The notes beneath the pieces were generated by a model. That model was given only the letters and a program-made list of their open reading frames with translations, was not told the DNA's origin and did no database searches. A stretch of DNA of 48,780 bases from Paenibacillus sp. A3. GTDB lineage: Bacteria; Bacillota; Bacilli; Paenibacillales; NBRC-103111. Below are positions 23,173 through 31,996 of the stretch, one piece after another. Numbering within the stretch: the stretch's first letter is position 1; the number at the start of each line of letters is the position of its first letter. The stretch lies in contig NZ_JTHN01000239.1 in assembly GCF_001399685.1 (NCBI RefSeq), positions 1 to 48,780 of the forward strand. Direction: 5' to 3'. The position numbers and the translations under genes were made by a program.

Positions 23173-23985
23173 TTATGCCTTCTCCGCCCAAAGTGCATAC
23201 TGCGTGCCGATCTCCCATACCTTGAAAAACATTTGCACCAGCCGGTACGCCTGCATGAGAACGAGCGCCGCGAAGCCTGCCCACCAGAAGGACGACACCA
23301 TGACGGCGGCGGACAGCACAAGCGACAGAGCGGCGACCGCAAGCGCGGCCAGCGCGATGACCGGCAGATGCCGGAAGGCGAACAGCAGCGTGTACAGCGT
23401 GGACCTTCCGTCCGTTTTGCCAATCTGCAGGAACAGGAATAGCAGCTGCAGCAGGAACAGGTAGGCGGCGTACAAGGCCAAGGCGGGCAGCAGGGCTTGC
23501 CCCAGCGAAGCGTAGGAGGCATGGACGGCGAATTGCTTCACGGCGTGAGGCGCAAGCCAGTAAAGCGGGCCGATCGACAGGACGAGCTGGAGCGCATACA
23601 GCCCGAGGAACGGGAAGAACAGCTTGCGGATGCCGGCCACAAACCGGTAGCCTGCATTCAGCTCCCCGTGCCGAAGGGAGTAGAACACTCCGGCGTTCAG
23701 CGCGGGATGCAGCAGCATCCGGAGCCCGAGCAGGCCGAGCCCCGTCCATAGGTAAGGTACGATCAGGTCGGTCTTCATCAATTGAAATTGGCCCTCCACC
23801 CAGAACAGCCGTACCGACTCGCCGGGAAGCGCCCCGCCGGGATACCGGTGAAGGAGGGGGAGTACGACCGATTGAATGAGTTTATACAAGACGACGCCCC
23901 AAAGCAGATTGTAGAAGAAGAGCGCGAAGACGGCGAACGGCTGATGCCAGGCGATGGCCCAGCCCTTTTTGATCCGATTCCACAT
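23173..23985 (-). CDS. Integral membrane protein, unknown function, paired with the M1-like peptidase
   Basis: 270 residues from the ATG at 23985, with GAGGTG six bases upstream; two earlier in-frame starts (GTG 23994, ATG 23991) lie inside this ribosome site. About six membrane helices with long hydrophobic stretches (LALYAAYLFLLQLLFLFL and similar). Family not recognised, though the layout resembles permease-like proteins of the DUF975 kind. It starts 10 bases after the peptidase stop and is certainly co-transcribed with it. Confidence 0.75.
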   Translation of the reverse strand: MWNRIKKGWAIAWHQPFAVFALFFYNLLWGVVLYKLIQSVVLPLLHRYPGGALPGESVRLFWVEGQFQLMKTDLIVPYLWTGLGLLGLRMLLHPALNAGVFYSLRHGELNAGYRFVAGIRKLFFPFLGLYALQLVLSIGPLYWLAPHAVKQFAVHASYASLGQALLPALALYAAYLFLLQLLFLFLQIGKTDGRSTLYTLLFAFRHLPVIALAALAVAALSLVLSAAVMVSSFWWAGFAALVLMQAYRLVQMFFKVWEIGTQYALWAEKA

Positions 23986-23995
23986 GTTCATCACC

Positions 23996-26206
23996 TCACC
24001 AGACGACCCAGCCGAACAAGGTCTCCAAAAATTTGACGATCCCCATGTTCCATCGAACGGACAGCTTGGTATCGACCTCCGTTTTCATAAAGCTGTTGAT
24101 CCGCTTGTTTTCCAGTACGATCGAATGCTGCGGGTCGAGCGATACCCAAGCGATCGGAGCGGTGTGATTCAGCTTCATGATCACTTCGCTGTCGACGCCG
24201 TCCCACGTCTTATCCAACTCCGAACCGTCGGCGAAGTGAAAGCGGATCGGCACATTGTTGTAGGTTCCGCCCAGCTTGCGCAGCTGCACGCTGTTCTCAT
24301 AGACGGGCTGTCCGTTTTCGGCCCCTTTCCGGACCTTGATTCCGGTGACGGCGTAGTCAACCATCATGCCGTTATAGATGTATTGATGGAAAAATTCCTG
24401 CCAGCTTGTTTTCGTTACGTCCTCGACTGTCCTTTGAAAATCGGCCGTACCCGGATGCTTGAACTTCCAGCGCTGGAAATAGGTGCGCAGAATCTTATCC
24501 ATGGTCTCCAGCCCGGCCTGCCGTTCCATCGCCTTAAGCACAAGCTTGGCGCGGGTGTAGACGTTCTCGGCGTATTGATTGTGTCCGCCGTAACTCCACG
24601 AATGCAGCTTGAGCGCCGCCGGATTCGTAATGTAGCTCGATTCGATGAGCAGGTTCGGGCGTACGCCGTATTCCGCTTCCATGATCCGGTCTTCGGCATA
24701 CGAGGTGAAGCCTTCGTCGAGCCACGCTTCCTCGAACTCATTGCTGGCCACCATCCCGTACCAGAACTGATGGCCGATCTCGTGCACGACGACCCGTTCA
24801 AGCTCCAGAGTCGGGTTCTCTTCGCCGGCTCCCCAGGCGGTGACGAGCGTCGGATACTCCATGCCTCCGGCGCCGTTGCCGTCTGCGGGCGGCACGACGA
24901 TCGACAAGGTCGAATACGGGTAGCTGCCGTACCATTGGGAGTAGCGGGCCAGCGCTTTTTTGGCGGCGGTCATGTAGCGGGCCTTGAGACGCTCGTGCTT
25001 CGGATCGAGATACAGCTTGATGCGGACGCCGGGCAGATGAGGAGTCGCGTAAGGCTCTTCGAAATAAACGAAATGCGGCGAGGCCGACCAGGCGAAATCA
25101 TGCACGTCGTCGGCATAGAAGGTGTAGGTTCTCGTCTTGCCGTCGTCGGTAACAGGTTTGGTGGGAAAGCCGGTGGCCGCTACGGTATAAGCGGAGGGAA
25201 CCTTTAGCTTGACGTCGAAGATGCCGAAGTCCGAATAAAATTCCGAGTTGCCGTGATACTGATGCAGGTTCCAGCCTTCGTCGGCCCGACCGCGGACTCC
25301 TTTGGGTTCATAGACGGCAACCTTCGGAAACCATTGGCCGGCCATGACGAAATCTCCGGCATACCCCATCCGGGCGAACACCTGCGGCAGTTTGACCGAA
25401 AAATTGGTGCGCAGCGTCACCTTCTCGCCGGGTCCGACCGCTTTGGGCAGCGGCACCTTGATCAGCGTTCTGTCATCTTTGTTGCCGTCGTCCGGCTGGA
25501 CGTATTCGATCCGGTCGCCGAGCTCGATTTCGCTGCCGTCGAGCGTCTTGATCGAGCTGACGGTCATGTTTCCGAAGCTGCCGTCCTTGCTCGCGTCCTG
25601 CCGCAGCTTTCCGCCGGACTCCTTCAAGAAGGTCGATTTCTTCGATTCGAAGGCGTTCGGATACAAATGAAAATACAATTCCTGAACGGGTGCGCTTCCA
25701 GGGTTTTTCCAGGTTAATGCCGACGTGCCGCGGATCGATTTGCTCTGCGCGTCCAGCTCCGCGCTCAGATGATATTCCACGATTCGCTCGCTGAGCGGCT
25801 TCGGAGCCGGCTTTTCCGCCGGGCGTGCCGGCAGGCTGGGCGGCGCGGGCGGAGGCGCGACCGGTTCGTTCAGACGCGCGCTGGCCGGGAGCGCTCCGCC
25901 GGAGGGCAGGAAGATGCCCGTAGACGAGCCGTCCGCTTGTCCTTTGGCGGAAGGCCAGCGGGGCGCGGCGACGACGGCGCGTCCCGTCGTCGAAGGGACG
26001 GGCTTGAGCATCGTCAGCGGGTTCGCCGGTTCGTCTACAGGAAAGACGGAAGGAATGGCGGCATCTGCGGGCAGCATCCACCCTGCCGCCGACTTGATCG
26101 GCTGCGGGCCGGATTTCGGCAGGACGTTCGTCAGCAGCGTGGCCGTGAAGGTAAGAGCAAAGATCGAGCCCCATGTTGCGATTCGGTAGCCGAGTCGTAT
26201 TTTCAT
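23996..26206 (-). CDS. Membrane-anchored M1-family (gluzincin) metallopeptidase
   Basis: 736 residues with GGGGTGA upstream of the ATG. An N-terminal hydrophobic segment (about 10-30) anchors or exports it; residues 40-140 are a Pro/Ala-rich linker; a beta-rich N-terminal domain follows (140-390). The catalytic site is complete: HEIGH (475-479), then Glu498 in AWLDEGF, giving HExxH-x18-E, and a GAGGMEYP exopeptidase-like loop (445-452) in place of GAMEN. It should act as an aminopeptidase outside the membrane. The last 150 residues lack the ERAP-type helical domain, as in other short bacterial M1 proteins. Partner: the downstream membrane protein. Confidence 0.9.
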   Translation of the reverse strand: MKIRLGYRIATWGSIFALTFTATLLTNVLPKSGPQPIKSAAGWMLPADAAIPSVFPVDEPANPLTMLKPVPSTTGRAVVAAPRWPSAKGQADGSSTGIFLPSGGALPASARLNEPVAPPPAPPSLPARPAEKPAPKPLSERIVEYHLSAELDAQSKSIRGTSALTWKNPGSAPVQELYFHLYPNAFESKKSTFLKESGGKLRQDASKDGSFGNMTVSSIKTLDGSEIELGDRIEYVQPDDGNKDDRTLIKVPLPKAVGPGEKVTLRTNFSVKLPQVFARMGYAGDFVMAGQWFPKVAVYEPKGVRGRADEGWNLHQYHGNSEFYSDFGIFDVKLKVPSAYTVAATGFPTKPVTDDGKTRTYTFYADDVHDFAWSASPHFVYFEEPYATPHLPGVRIKLYLDPKHERLKARYMTAAKKALARYSQWYGSYPYSTLSIVVPPADGNGAGGMEYPTLVTAWGAGEENPTLELERVVVHEIGHQFWYGMVASNEFEEAWLDEGFTSYAEDRIMEAEYGVRPNLLIESSYITNPAALKLHSWSYGGHNQYAENVYTRAKLVLKAMERQAGLETMDKILRTYFQRWKFKHPGTADFQRTVEDVTKTSWQEFFHQYIYNGMMVDYAVTGIKVRKGAENGQPVYENSVQLRKLGGTYNNVPIRFHFADGSELDKTWDGVDSEVIMKLNHTAPIAWVSLDPQHSIVLENKRINSFMKTEVDTKLSVRWNMGIVKFLETLFGWVVW

Positions 26207-26314
26207 TCAATATTCACCCCGTTGACAAGCATCTACAGCATGTATATGTGGGGGGGACGAGGATTATTTCTACCGTCCTCAAAAAGAATCGGCGGCTATT
26301 CGCAAGAGCCGAAC

Positions 26315-26343
26315 TTGCCGGGGGGACCGCTTTTTAGTACAAT
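26315..26343 (+). promoter_or_regulatory. Sigma-A-type promoter of ywhD
   Basis: TTGCCG (26315-26320), 17 bases, TACAAT (26338-26343), about 90 bases before the ywhD start. Confidence 0.5.
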
Positions 26344-26435
26344 TTTGATATCCTCAGGTTCAGGCTGCCGCATGGCTGCAGCGGATCGGGACATTTTGGA
26401 ATAGCTTATTATCACGTGAAACAGGTGGTGCACGG

Positions 26436-26963
26436 ATGGATATAAATGAACAAAACGCGCAGGCGGCAGATACGAAGAAGAAGCTGCCGACCTTGAACAT
26501 CGTCAGCAGCAAGGAGACGAAGCACCGCGGCTTCGGGCAGGGCTCCATCGATCTGAGCCAGCTCTCCAGCGTCATTATCGACGGGGCGGAGGCGTATCTC
26601 GATCTGGGGGCGCTGCACGCGAAGAGCAAGGTGGAGAAGGGCATCAAGTTTACCGTCAACGCCGAAGAAGTGCCGAACGGCCGACCGTGCTGGATCGTAT
26701 GGGTGGCGGTCGATTTTAAGGAAGAGGGCAAGTACTATGCCGGCGTCACCTCCTGCGAGATGCGGATCGATACCGAAGCGCGCAAGGGCTGGAAGCTGCT
26801 CGTCGACCATGTGAACCGGATGGATTATGCGCTCAAACGCCGCATCATGCTGGACAATCTCGGGCCGGAGCAGAAAGCGGCGCTGAAGCAATTGCTGGTG
26901 GACAACGATCCGGACATGTGGCAGCGTTCCGATGCCGCGCTGCATGAAGCGCTGGCCAATTAA
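26436..26963 (+). CDS. ywhD: YwhD-family protein
   Basis: 175 residues from an ATG with AGGTGG upstream. The full chain matches the YwhD family as I know it from Bacillus: LNIVSSKETKHRGFGQGSIDLSQLSSVIIDG near the start, KSKVEKGIKF in the middle, and KGWKLLVDHVNRMDYALKRRIMLDNLGPEQ towards the end. Function unknown. In B. subtilis ywhD neighbours pbpG (ywhE), speE and speB, and the same set is present here, which supports the assignment. Confidence 0.9.
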   Translation: MDINEQNAQAADTKKKLPTLNIVSSKETKHRGFGQGSIDLSQLSSVIIDGAEAYLDLGALHAKSKVEKGIKFTVNAEEVPNGRPCWIVWVAVDFKEEGKYYAGVTSCEMRIDTEARKGWKLLVDHVNRMDYALKRRIMLDNLGPEQKAALKQLLVDNDPDMWQRSDAALHEALAN

Positions 26964-26987
26964 ATTTTTGTACATTATGTGACGGTC

Positions 26988-27044
26988 TTGTACCGTTTGC
27001 TATAACGATGTATACTAATGACTAGTATATGCATCATATACTAG
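26988..27044 (+). other. Promoter-like sequence followed by a perfect 23-bp inverted repeat
   Basis: TTGTAC (26988-26993), 17 bases, TATACT (27011-27016), then CTAGTATATG (27022-27031), CAT, CATATACTAG (27035-27044). The terminator at 27051-27079 follows directly. Between two convergent genes, a short transcript of about 55 bases could arise here. The -35 is poor. Confidence 0.35.
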
Positions 27045-27050
27045 GACAGC

Positions 27051-27079
27051 AAAAAGGCAGACCGTAGGTCTGCCTTTTT
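27051..27079. terminator. Bidirectional terminator between ywhD and pbpG
   Basis: AAAAAGGCAGACC, GTA, GGTCTGCCTTTTT: a perfect 13-bp stem with A and T runs on both sides, working for either strand. Confidence 0.9.
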
Positions 27080-27141
27080 GTGTTTCCGCTAACAATACAT
27101 TTTCCCCCTGCCATGCGCCATTCTTTTTTGTTCCCCGGCTT

Positions 27142-29208
27142 TTAGCTGCTCCACCAGCGCTTCAGGTCTTCCCACCAAGAGCGGTTCTGCTTTCCTTTGC
27201 CGGCTTTGCCCGCGTCGTTCGTCCCGGGCTGCTGCGTGCAGTATTCCGTCGGCTCCGTCCCTTGAATGAACGTTTCCATCCGCGAGCCCGGGCAGTCGTC
27301 GTTCGCCAGCTTGCCTGTCGCCGGGTCGATATAGACGCTCACGACACCCTCGGGTACCGGGAATAGCTTCGGCGGCACCGATTCCAGCGTCCGCTCCGTA
27401 AACTCCGCGAAGAGCGGAGCGGCCAGGTGCGATTCGACGTTGTTGATGTTGCGCCCTTTGTCGTAGCCCACCCAGACGGCGGTCGACAGCTCGGGCGTAT
27501 AGCCAACGAGCCAGGCGTCCGTGTCCGTTGTGCCGGTTTTGCCCGCTACGGGGCGCTTGATCACGCTGGACACGCGGCTGCCCGTGCCGCCTTGGTCGAA
27601 GACGCTTTCCATCAGCTGTGTCAGCACATAGGTATAGGCGGGCTCAATGACCGTTTCCTGCTTCGGATTTGCCTCGTAGAGCACCCGCCCGCGCCGGTCC
27701 TCGATGCGCACGATAGCCGTCGGCTCGACGCGCACGCCTTGGTTGGCGAGGATGCCGAAGGCCGAAGCCATCTCGTAAGGGCTGACGGGGAACGTGCCCA
27801 GCGCGAGCGAAGGCATCGGCTTCATCGGACTCGTGATCCCCATCCGACGGGCCATTTCAATGACGCGGTCCGGCCCCGTTTCCAGCACCGTATGCACGGC
27901 GTAGATGTTGTCCGATTTGGCGATGGCCGTTCTCATATCGATCCAATCATAGTAGGCGTTGCCGAAGTTGTTCGGCGTATAGGATTGCCGTCCCTGATCG
28001 TAGGTGAACGTCGTCGGCTCGCTTTTGTAGCGGGTGGCCGGAGTGAATCCCTTTTCCTTCAGCGCCGTCAAATACACGATCGGCTTGAACGAGGACCCCG
28101 GCTGCCGCGTGCTGGACAGCGCCCGGTTGTATTGGTTCTGGGCGTAATTGCGTCCGCCGACCATCGCTTTGACGTACCCGGTGCGCGGATCGATGGCGAC
28201 AAGCGCCGCCTGCAGCTCCGGATATTTTTCCAGCTGCTTCGCCACGACTTCCTCGGCGACGGCCTGCGCCTTTAAGTCCAGCGTCGTATAAATCCGCAGG
28301 CCGCTTTCGACGAATTCCTTGTCTTCGAGGCCGAGCAGCTCGGCCGCCGCGCCCCGCACATGGTCGCGGAAGTAGGGGGCCGTCACCGCTTTTTTATGCT
28401 CCTCCAGCGGCAGAATGCGCAGCTTCTCCCGCGCCGCCCGGTCCGCTTCGGCGGACGTGATGTAACCGGCTTCCACCATCGTCTGCAGCACCGTTTTTTG
28501 CCGGTCGAGCGCACTGTCCATATCGTAATAAGGCGAATAATAACGCGGCCCTTTCGGAATGCCGGCGAGCAGCGCGCTTTCGGCCAGCGTCAGCTCCTTG
28601 GCCTCCTTGCCGAAGAAGAGCTTCCCCGCAGCCTCGATGCCGTACGTCGCATGCCCGTAATATATTTGATTCAAATATTGCTCCAGAATCTGGTCCTTGC
28701 TCATTTGCAGTTCCATCTGCACGGCGTAATACGTTTCCTTGATTTTGCGGCTCCACGTCCGCTCGTGTGACAAGTAGAGATTGCGTGCGAGCTGCTGCGT
28801 GATCGTACCGGCCCCTTGCACCTTGGACATATGCTGCAGGTTGACCCAGGCCGCCCGGACGATCCCTTTCGGATCGAACCCGTAGTGCTGGTAGAACGTG
28901 CGGTCCTCCACCGCCAGCGTCGCTTCGAGCAGCTTTGGGGAAATGTCCCGCAGCGATACGCTCTGTCGGTTTTTCACCGCGCCGTACGCTTCGATCAGCA
29001 CGCCGTGCACGTCGTACATCTCCGACGCCGCCTCCGTCTTGGACACGGGAAGCGCCTGCGAACGCATGAACAGCAGCAGCACGATCATGATTCCGGCGCC
29101 AAGCAGCAGACACGTAAACGAAAACGACAGCCACCCTTTGAGCCGCCGGGCGAAGCGGAGCGCTCCGCCGTCTTCCGGCGCAGGCTGTTTTTTGGGCATG
29201 TCCGACAC
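27142..29208 (-). CDS. pbpG: Class A penicillin-binding protein (PBP1A family)
   Basis: 688 residues from a GTG start at 29208 with AAGGAG 10 bases upstream. Cytoplasmic tail, one membrane helix (about 28-50), glycosyltransferase family 51 domain with EDRTFYQHYG (catalytic Glu101), GAGTITQQLARN and NQIYYGHATYGIEAA, then the transpeptidase domain with SxxK at 372-375 (GSSFKP), SDN (432-434) and KTGT (557-560). A short Lys/Trp-rich tail ends the protein. It builds and cross-links peptidoglycan outside the membrane. Position next to ywhD and speE-speB matches B. subtilis pbpG (PBP2d), which is used in sporulation; the symbol rests on this context. Confidence 0.93.
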   Translation of the reverse strand: MSDMPKKQPAPEDGGALRFARRLKGWLSFSFTCLLLGAGIMIVLLLFMRSQALPVSKTEAASEMYDVHGVLIEAYGAVKNRQSVSLRDISPKLLEATLAVEDRTFYQHYGFDPKGIVRAAWVNLQHMSKVQGAGTITQQLARNLYLSHERTWSRKIKETYYAVQMELQMSKDQILEQYLNQIYYGHATYGIEAAGKLFFGKEAKELTLAESALLAGIPKGPRYYSPYYDMDSALDRQKTVLQTMVEAGYITSAEADRAAREKLRILPLEEHKKAVTAPYFRDHVRGAAAELLGLEDKEFVESGLRIYTTLDLKAQAVAEEVVAKQLEKYPELQAALVAIDPRTGYVKAMVGGRNYAQNQYNRALSSTRQPGSSFKPIVYLTALKEKGFTPATRYKSEPTTFTYDQGRQSYTPNNFGNAYYDWIDMRTAIAKSDNIYAVHTVLETGPDRVIEMARRMGITSPMKPMPSLALGTFPVSPYEMASAFGILANQGVRVEPTAIVRIEDRRGRVLYEANPKQETVIEPAYTYVLTQLMESVFDQGGTGSRVSSVIKRPVAGKTGTTDTDAWLVGYTPELSTAVWVGYDKGRNINNVESHLAAPLFAEFTERTLESVPPKLFPVPEGVVSVYIDPATGKLANDDCPGSRMETFIQGTEPTEYCTQQPGTNDAGKAGKGKQNRSWWEDLKRWWSS

Positions 29209-29350
29209 GTTCCGTCAGCTCCTTCCGTCTTTCCGCCGATGCTTTCCGTCTCTATTTCCAGTATGGAAAAACATAGCAGCGCGTATTCACGCGAGACAGG
29301 CGGAAACGTTAATTTTTTTTGAAAAACGGACGGAACGACCCTCTTTGTAT

Positions 29351-29378
29351 TTGCAATTTTGGGGAGATACTCTATAAT
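29351..29378 (+). promoter_or_regulatory. Sigma-A-type promoter of speE-speB
   Basis: TTGCAA (29351-29356), 16 bases, TATAAT (29373-29378), about 113 bases before speE. Confidence 0.6.
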
Positions 29379-29491
29379 ACAATTTGACATGCCAGAGACA
29401 AGCTGAATCCTTGGAAAAAAGCAGATGTCCGCCCGTCTTCCGGCCCTTGCACGGCCGGCCCTAACGAACCGAACGAAAGGTGGAATTACAT

Positions 29492-30319
29492 ATGGAATTG
29501 TGGTACACGGAGAAGCAGACCGATAACTTCGGCATTACGGCAAAAATCAGCAAAACGCACGTCACCGAAAAAACCGACTTCCAAGATCTCGCGATGATCG
29601 AGACGGAAGAATGGGGCACGATGCTCGTGCTCGACGGCATGGTCATGACGACCGTGAAGGACGAGTTCGTTTACCATGAGATGGTTGCGCATCCGGCGCT
29701 CTATACGCATCCGAATCCGAAGCACGTCCTCGTGGTCGGCGGCGGCGACGGCGGCGTCATTCGTGAAGTCATGAAGCACCCGGAAGTGGAAAAAGCGGTG
29801 CTGGTCGACATCGACGGCAAAGTCATCGAGTACTCCAAGAAGTATTTGCCGACCATCGCAGGCGAACTGGACAACCCGCGCGTGGAAGTGATCGTGAACG
29901 ACGGCTACATGCACATCCACGATCATAAGAACACGTACGACGTGATTATGGTCGATTCCACCGAACCAGTCGGTCCGGCGGTGAACCTGTTCACGCAGGG
30001 CTTCTATAAAGGCATCTACGACGCGCTGAAGGAAGACGGCATTTTCGTGGCCCAAACGGACAACCCGTGGTTCAAAGCGGACCTGATCCAAAACGTCAAC
30101 CGCGACGTGAAGCAAATTTTCCCAATTGTCCGCGTGTACTGTGCGAACATCCCGACGTATCCGAGCGGCCTCTGGACCTTCACCATGGGCAGCAAAAAGC
30201 ACGATCCGCTCGCCGTCGACGAAACGAAAATTCCGGAGATCGACACGAAGTACTACTCGCCGCGTCTGCATAAGGCGGCTTTCGTACTGCCGAAATTCGT
30301 GGAAGATTTGACGAAGTAA
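29492..30319 (+). CDS. speE: Spermidine synthase (polyamine aminopropyltransferase)
   Basis: 275 residues from the ATG at 29492 (AAAGGTGG upstream; an in-frame GTG 12 bases earlier lies in the ribosome site). Motifs: GGGDGG (83-88) for decarboxylated S-adenosylmethionine, [25 protein letters not shown] with the catalytic Asp, and [13 protein letters not shown]. It adds an aminopropyl group to putrescine. speB follows 20 bases later; together they complete agmatine to putrescine to spermidine. Confidence 0.97.
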   Translation: MELWYTEKQTDNFGITAKISKTHVTEKTDFQDLAMIETEEWGTMLVLDGMVMTTVKDEFVYHEMVAHPALYTHPNPKHVLVVGGGDGGVIREVMKHPEVEKAVLVDIDGKVIEYSKKYLPTIAGELDNPRVEVIVNDGYMHIHDHKNTYDVIMVDSTEPVGPAVNLFTQGFYKGIYDALKEDGIFVAQTDNPWFKADLIQNVNRDVKQIFPIVRVYCANIPTYPSGLWTFTMGSKKHDPLAVDETKIPEIDTKYYSPRLHKAAFVLPKFVEDLTK

Positions 30320-30339
30320 GCGGAGGAGACCAACGACTG

Positions 30340-31209
30340 ATGAAACTCGATCAAAAATATTCCGGCAATGTGTTCATTCTAAGCTCGGACGACTATGCGG
30401 CGTCCCGCGCCGTTATTTACGGCATGCCGATGGACTATACCGTCAGCTTCCGTCCCGGTTCCCGGTTCGGCCCTTCGCGCATCCGCGAGGTGTCGATCGG
30501 TCTGGAGGAATACAGCCCGTATTTGGATAGAAGCCTGGAAGACATCACTTACTTCGACGCAGGCGACCTGCTGTTGCCGTTCGGCAACCCGGGCCGCAGC
30601 CTCGACATCATCGGCGAATACGTGCGCGGACTGTTGGCCGACGGCAAGTTCCCGCTCGGCCTGGGCGGCGAGCATCTCGTGTCGTGGCCCGTCATCCAAG
30701 AGGTGTATGCAAGATACCCTGATCTTGCGCTCATTCACATCGATGCGCATGCCGATCTGCGCGAGCAGTACGAAGGCGAGCCGTTGTCCCACTCGACGCC
30801 GGTCCGCAAAGCGGCGTTGCTCATGGGCGGCAAGAACGTTTACCAGTTCGGCATCCGTTCCGGCTCCCGCGAGGAATTCCAATTCGGACGCGAGAATATC
30901 AACTTCTACCCGTTCGAAGTGCTGGAGCCGCTCAAGAAGGTGCTGCCGGAGCTGGCCGGACGTCCGGTTTATTTGACGATCGACATCGACGTGCTCGATC
31001 CGATGTGCGCCCCGGGTACCGGTACCGCCGAAGCAGGCGGCATCACGTCCAAGGAGCTGCTCGCGGCGATTCATGCGATGGCTGCCTCCGAATTGAACTT
31101 CGTCGGCGCCGATCTCGTCGAAGTGGCCCCGGCCTACGACCCGACGGAGCAGACCCAGATTGTCGCCAGCAAGCTGATTCGCGAAATGCTGCTCGGCTTG
31201 GTGAAGTAG
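30340..31209 (+). CDS. speB: Agmatinase
   Basis: 289 residues with AGCGGAGGAG upstream. Ureohydrolase fold with all manganese ligands visible: GGEHLVSWP, IDAHADLR and IDIDVLDP, plus SHSTPVR. It cleaves agmatine to putrescine and urea. It lies directly after speE in the same operon and is closed by a strong terminator. Confidence 0.96.
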   Translation: MKLDQKYSGNVFILSSDDYAASRAVIYGMPMDYTVSFRPGSRFGPSRIREVSIGLEEYSPYLDRSLEDITYFDAGDLLLPFGNPGRSLDIIGEYVRGLLADGKFPLGLGGEHLVSWPVIQEVYARYPDLALIHIDAHADLREQYEGEPLSHSTPVRKAALLMGGKNVYQFGIRSGSREEFQFGRENINFYPFEVLEPLKKVLPELAGRPVYLTIDIDVLDPMCAPGTGTAEAGGITSKELLAAIHAMAASELNFVGADLVEVAPAYDPTEQTQIVASKLIREMLLGLVK

Positions 31210-31231
31210 GCTAAATCGCGCGGAAACAGCC

Positions 31232-31271
31232 GCCGCCATGTTGCCCCTTGCGGGAAGCATGGCGGCTTTTT
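31232..31271 (+). terminator. Rho-independent terminator of speE-speB
   Basis: GCCGCCATG (31232-31240) pairs with CATGGCGGC (31258-31266), then TTTTT. Confidence 0.9.
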
Positions 31272-31289
31272 GCGTTGGCTTCCCGCCCG

Positions 31290-31338
31290 GTACTAGTCGA
31301 AATTAGTACTTATCCCCCTGCTGGATGCGGCCTACAAT
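31290..31338 (+). promoter_or_regulatory. Inverted repeat and promoter before the DUF2238 gene
   Basis: GTACTA (31290-31295), 8 bases, TAGTAC (31304-31309) is a perfect inverted repeat. It is followed by a weak -35 (TTATCC, 31310-31315), 17 bases and TACAAT (31333-31338). The repeat abuts the -35. TACTA/TAGTA half-sites recall HxlR or MarR-type operators, but no such regulator is nearby. Confidence 0.45.
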
Positions 31339-31366
31339 AGAGCCATAAAGAGAGGGGGTCCCGCGT

Positions 31367-31996
31367 TTGAATGCGGCAAAATCATTGGCAACAACAAAAC
31401 CTGCGTTTCCGGTTTTCGTCCTTCTGGCGTACGGGGTATTCTGGGCATGGATGGCGATAGCGCCGTTAAACCGGTTCGACTGGCTGCTGGAAAATTTGCT
31501 GATTTTTCTGTGCGTGGGGGTGCTGATCGGAACTTACCGTTTGTTTCCGCTCAGTCACGGTTCTTATGTGGGGATTGCTTTGTTTTTGGCGCTTCATACG
31601 TACGGGTCGCACGGCTCCTACGGCGCGACGCCGATCGACCCGCTGCTGCAGCTGTTGTTCGGCGGGGGGCGTCTGCCGTATGACCGGCTGGTGCATCTGG
31701 CTTACGGAGTGCTGCTGGCCGGACCGATCCGGGAGGCGCTCATGAGGCTTGCAGGCTTGAGAGAATTTGCGGCGGATGCGCTTGCCGTTGCCGTCGTGCT
31801 GGCCACCGGCGCATTTTACGAATTGATCGAGATGTGGGTCGCCGGATTGGTGGCCCCGGAGATGGGCGCGTTGTTTCTTGGATCGCAAGGCGATCCGTGG
31901 GACGCGCAGCACGATATGGAGCTTGAACTGGTCGGGGCCGTGGCGGTATTGGGGCTGGGGGCCTTGCTGCGCCGCTTCAACCTTTTCGCAAAGTGA
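31367..31996 (+). CDS. DUF2238 (YjdF-type) integral membrane protein
   Basis: 209 residues from a TTG start at 31367, chosen for the GAGGGGG site upstream. Six or so membrane helices; the family segments HTYGSHGSYG, RLPYDRLVHLAYGVLLAGPIREAL and GAFYELIEMWVA...LGSQGDPWDAQHDM are present and hold several conserved acidic and His residues. Function unknown. Its last 20 bases overlap the end of the convergent phosphoesterase gene. Confidence 0.87.
   Translation: MNAAKSLATTKPAFPVFVLLAYGVFWAWMAIAPLNRFDWLLENLLIFLCVGVLIGTYRLFPLSHGSYVGIALFLALHTYGSHGSYGATPIDPLLQLLFGGGRLPYDRLVHLAYGVLLAGPIREALMRLAGLREFAADALAVAVVLATGAFYELIEMWVAGLVAPEMGALFLGSQGDPWDAQHDMELELVGAVAVLGLGALLRRFNLFAK

Noticed and set aside
23954-25207. 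417-codon plus-strand frame opposite the M1 peptidase
   Set aside because: No motif or ribosome site; the peptidase on the other strand has complete catalytic motifs.
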